Shown one piece after another: positions 61,878 through 64,000 of a stretch of 64,000 bases of DNA. The DNA is from Bacteroidota bacterium. GTDB taxonomy: Bacteria > Bacteroidota > Ignavibacteria > Kapaibacteriales > UBA2268. A program made the position numbers and the translations under genes. Under the pieces are notes generated by a model. The model did not search any database. It had not been told where the DNA came from and saw only the letters and a list, made by a program, of their open reading frames with translations. The stretch lies in contig SCSM01000036.1 in assembly GCA_004322215.1 (NCBI GenBank), positions 62,001-126,000 on the forward strand, read 5' to 3'. Each line of letters opens with the position of its first letter. The first letter of the stretch is position 1.

Positions 61878-64000
61878 ATGAGAAAGATTTTTAGCTTCTT
61901 TTACGTTTCGATTATCATTTTATCTTGTATCGAGATTAATGCTCAGAGCTTTGACAAGACATCATTACCTGCAAAACTTGGTTCAAGTCATTTTGGTACT
62001 GACTTCTGGATGACATTCAATCCTAATTGGGAAACTGCGGGAATTGAAAACACAATCAGAATCTTTGTTACATCATTTGTAGAAACCTCGGTGAAAATTG
62101 AAATTCCCGGGAAAGGTTATCAGGCACAGATGAATACAATACCATTTAACCCGATTCAATTCGATATACCAATCGCAATTGGACAACCATTTATGAGTGG
62201 AGTAACATCTCCTTCTCCGGAAGAACAAGTTTATAATGGCGCTGGTATTCATGTTACATCTAAAGACCCGATTGTAGTTTACGGGCTTGCGAGAGGATTC
62301 GGTTCGAGCGATGCTTACATGGCGTTACCAACAATGACCTGGGGCAGGGAGTATATAATCGCATCCTGGATTGATGTTGCTAATAATACCGACCTGTTCT
62401 TACCCGGATATATAAGTGTTATAGCAGCTTATGACAATACAAAAGTCTATTTCACACTTGGAGGAAACTCCGGCACCAAAACAAGCGGTGGTTTGTTGCC
62501 GGGACAATCTGAGCAATTCACAATGTATAAAGGCGATGTCTTAGTAATCCCGTCTTTGGGGAGATATTCGGATTTGTCCGGCAGCAGAGTAACTTCAAAC
62601 AAGCCGATCGGGGTTATTTCCGGTCACAGATGCGCTACAGTCCCTGAATCTGTTCACCCATGGTGCGATTATCTTGCCGAAATGGAAATGCCAACCGAAT
62701 TATGGGGAAAAGAATTTCATATAGGACCTATTGTCAAAAGAAAGAAAAATCCGGTCATTAAAATAATTCCCAAGGAGCCGGGAACTAAAATTTATAAAAA
62801 TGGGATTGAAATAACAAGCATTAAATATGCAGGAGGTCTCGAAAATGACGGCTGGCTTAGGATGAGAACTGATAATGGTTCGCCAAAAGTTGTATTCATA
62901 AGTTCCGACAAACCTGTCAGCGTCACATTGTTCAATCAATCGAGAACTGAAGACACGATTAATATTGACCCATTTTCGATAATTCAAATTCCCCTGGAAC
63001 AGTATCAAAAAGAAATTTTCTTTACTACTCCAAGTACGAAGAATTCACTTGAATTCCCTACAAATTTGGTTAGTATTATTTACGAATCGATAGATGGGAA
63101 CACACCCGATGATATGGAGATTGGTAAGGAAGTAAACGGCAGTTTCGAGTGGACGAAAATTAGAGTTACCAGTCCGACGACAGGTGACCCATTTGGAACC
63201 GCTTCTAATGGGAAAAAGTATTTTTTTAAATCTTATTCGCTTTCAAATATCGGAACTTATAAAATAAGGGCTAATACACCGATTATGGTATATTCATATG
63301 GTTATTCAAATGAGGCATCCTACGGGTATCCTGCAAGTGCAGAACTGGTCAATCTCGAAAAAAACCTGGATACTCTCGGACCAATCCCAACATATAGTGT
63401 GGAATGTGATGGCAGTGTCGTAAATGCTTCGGTTGAAGATATGCCAAAAAATGATGACCGTTCTAATTTATCTATCGTTTGTTTCCATAATCATTATAGT
63501 TATAATTATGATTTTAATTATAATGAATTTGTGCCGGGTGAAAGAAACAAAACTAACTGGAACCTCAGTGTTAAGGATTTAAGCAAGGATGCAAGAGCAG
63601 TCATCACATTCGGCGACCGGACAGGTCACGACACCACTGTCGAGATAAATTATTTTGTCAGAAAACCCGAATTCAGCCAAGAATCATTTGACCTTGGATT
63701 AGTCAGAATCGGTAATACTGAAACATCGGAGCTCCGGCTTTATAACAAGTCTCCCTCATCGGAATTAAATTTGAATAACATATTTTTGAAATGTAATGAC
63801 AAAGGATTCGAGCTTCTCAACGATAATGAGGATGTAATCAACTTTCCCTTAGTAATTCCTCCTCTCGATTCATTCAAAATGAAAGTAAAATTTACAGGGA
63901 CACAACAGGGTTATTTTTCCGACTCGATTGGTATTAGCGATGATTGTAATACATGGATGTTAGGATATGTCCAGGCGGAGGCAGGCATTCCAAAAATTTC
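61878..64000 (+). CDS. IgGFc-binding-like secreted protein, 3' partial, paralogue of the preceding gene
   Basis: Open to the window edge; 707 codons visible. Signal peptide MRKIFSFFYVSIIILSCIEINA, then SFDKTSLPAKLGSSHFGTDFWMTFNPN and the same IgGFc-binding series as the gene before (GIHVTSKDPIVVYGLARG, YMALPTMTWGREYIIASWID, GSRVTSNKPIGVISGHRC). It passes into the DGSVVNASVEDMP / YNYDFNYNEFVPGERNKTNW segment and an ASH-like unit (FDLGLVRIGNTETSELRL). Stretches of DNA are almost identical to the previous gene, so this is a tandem duplication. A sorting domain is expected beyond the window. Confidence 0.88.
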   Translation, partial: MRKIFSFFYVSIIILSCIEINAQSFDKTSLPAKLGSSHFGTDFWMTFNPNWETAGIENTIRIFVTSFVETSVKIEIPGKGYQAQMNTIPFNPIQFDIPIAIGQPFMSGVTSPSPEEQVYNGAGIHVTSKDPIVVYGLARGFGSSDAYMALPTMTWGREYIIASWIDVANNTDLFLPGYISVIAAYDNTKVYFTLGGNSGTKTSGGLLPGQSEQFTMYKGDVLVIPSLGRYSDLSGSRVTSNKPIGVISGHRCATVPESVHPWCDYLAEMEMPTELWGKEFHIGPIVKRKKNPVIKIIPKEPGTKIYKNGIEITSIKYAGGLENDGWLRMRTDNGSPKVVFISSDKPVSVTLFNQSRTEDTINIDPFSIIQIPLEQYQKEIFFTTPSTKNSLEFPTNLVSIIYESIDGNTPDDMEIGKEVNGSFEWTKIRVTSPTTGDPFGTASNGKKYFFKSYSLSNIGTYKIRANTPIMVYSYGYSNEASYGYPASAELVNLEKNLDTLGPIPTYSVECDGSVVNASVEDMPKNDDRSNLSIVCFHNHYSYNYDFNYNEFVPGERNKTNWNLSVKDLSKDARAVITFGDRTGHDTTVEINYFVRKPEFSQESFDLGLVRIGNTETSELRLYNKSPSSELNLNNIFLKCNDKGFELLNDNEDVINFPLVIPPLDSFKMKVKFTGTQQGYFSDSIGISDDCNTWMLGYVQAEAGIPKI

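Noticed and set aside
1..64000. tRNA, rRNA and CRISPR arrays
   Set aside because: No tRNA T-arm plus acceptor patterns, rRNA signatures, or regularly spaced repeats with unique spacers were seen by eye; a dedicated scan was not possible.

Overview
The window looks like a chromosome segment from an AT-rich Gram-negative bacterium of the Bacteroidota/Chlorobiota/Ignavibacteria-Kapabacteria (FCB) assemblage. The evidence is many exported proteins ending in Por-secretion (type IX, T9SS-like) C-terminal sorting domains, several lipoproteins with clear lipoboxes, OmpA and DUF3078 outer-membrane proteins, weak Shine-Dalgarno sequences at many genes, and a flagellar fliPQR set, which is uncommon in classical Bacteroidetes but known in Ignavibacteria/Kapabacteria-like lineages. 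No rRNA, tRNA or CRISPR array was seen. The lineage is an inference; no search was run.

Layout. 1-5.4 kb: 3' end of an OmpA-family gene, dapB, a DUF1573-type lipoprotein, a DUF3078 protein and two very AT-rich exported proteins of unknown function. 5.4-12.5 kb: an AraC-type regulator, then two mirror-image cassettes facing each other (6.7-9.1 kb on +, 12.2-10.0 kb on -). Each is ECF sigma factor, then a one-TM anti-sigma-like protein with a C-terminal beta-barrel-like domain, then a lipoprotein. 12.5-18.9 kb: a giant hybrid histidine kinase with eight PAS and two GAF domains. 18.9-27 kb: a non-coding stretch, small membrane and lipoproteins, a DUF2520 Rossmann protein, cysS, a GIY-YIG/DUF123 protein overlapping an SDR gene, and a ZnuA-like protein. 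27-36.6 kb: a large FG-GAP/sorting-domain protein, an orphan OmpR-type regulator, a lipoprotein with a caspase-like His/Cys pair, a BNR-type secreted protein, fliP-fliQ-fliR and a transaldolase. 36.8-41.8 kb: three secreted sorting-domain proteins joined by a 313-bp direct repeat. 41.8-51.3 kb: NTF2-like protein, thpR, dapA, SpoIIE-type phosphatase, a BRO-family pseudogene, a YfhO membrane protein, lysC, hicAB and an orphan HicB-like protein. 51.4-64 kb: tricorn-type protease, a GxxExxY pseudogene bracketed by 34-bp inverted repeats, a fluoride riboswitch with crcB and DUF190, an MFS gene flanked by a duplicated lplA start, lplA, and two large tandem IgGFc-binding-like secreted proteins, the second cut by the window end.

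The most interesting signal is regulatory. A two-block motif, TGTAAC-type then GTTATTACA-type, with the same 21-nt offset in all four copies, lies directly upstream of the first ECF sigma gene, upstream of two IgGFc-binding-like secreted protein genes (36.9 and 61.9 kb), and upstream of a BNR-type secreted protein remnant (9.5 kb, minus strand). It has the shape of an ECF promoter (AAC in the -35 block, 17-nt spacer). This suggests an autoregulated ECF system, with an anti-sigma that may reach from the inner membrane to an outer-membrane barrel, controlling surface proteins. The rest is mostly housekeeping (three lysine-pathway genes in separate places, cysS, transaldolase, lipoate ligase) plus scars of mobile or decaying DNA: a 131-133-bp MITE pair, REP-like hairpin pairs and several gene fragments.
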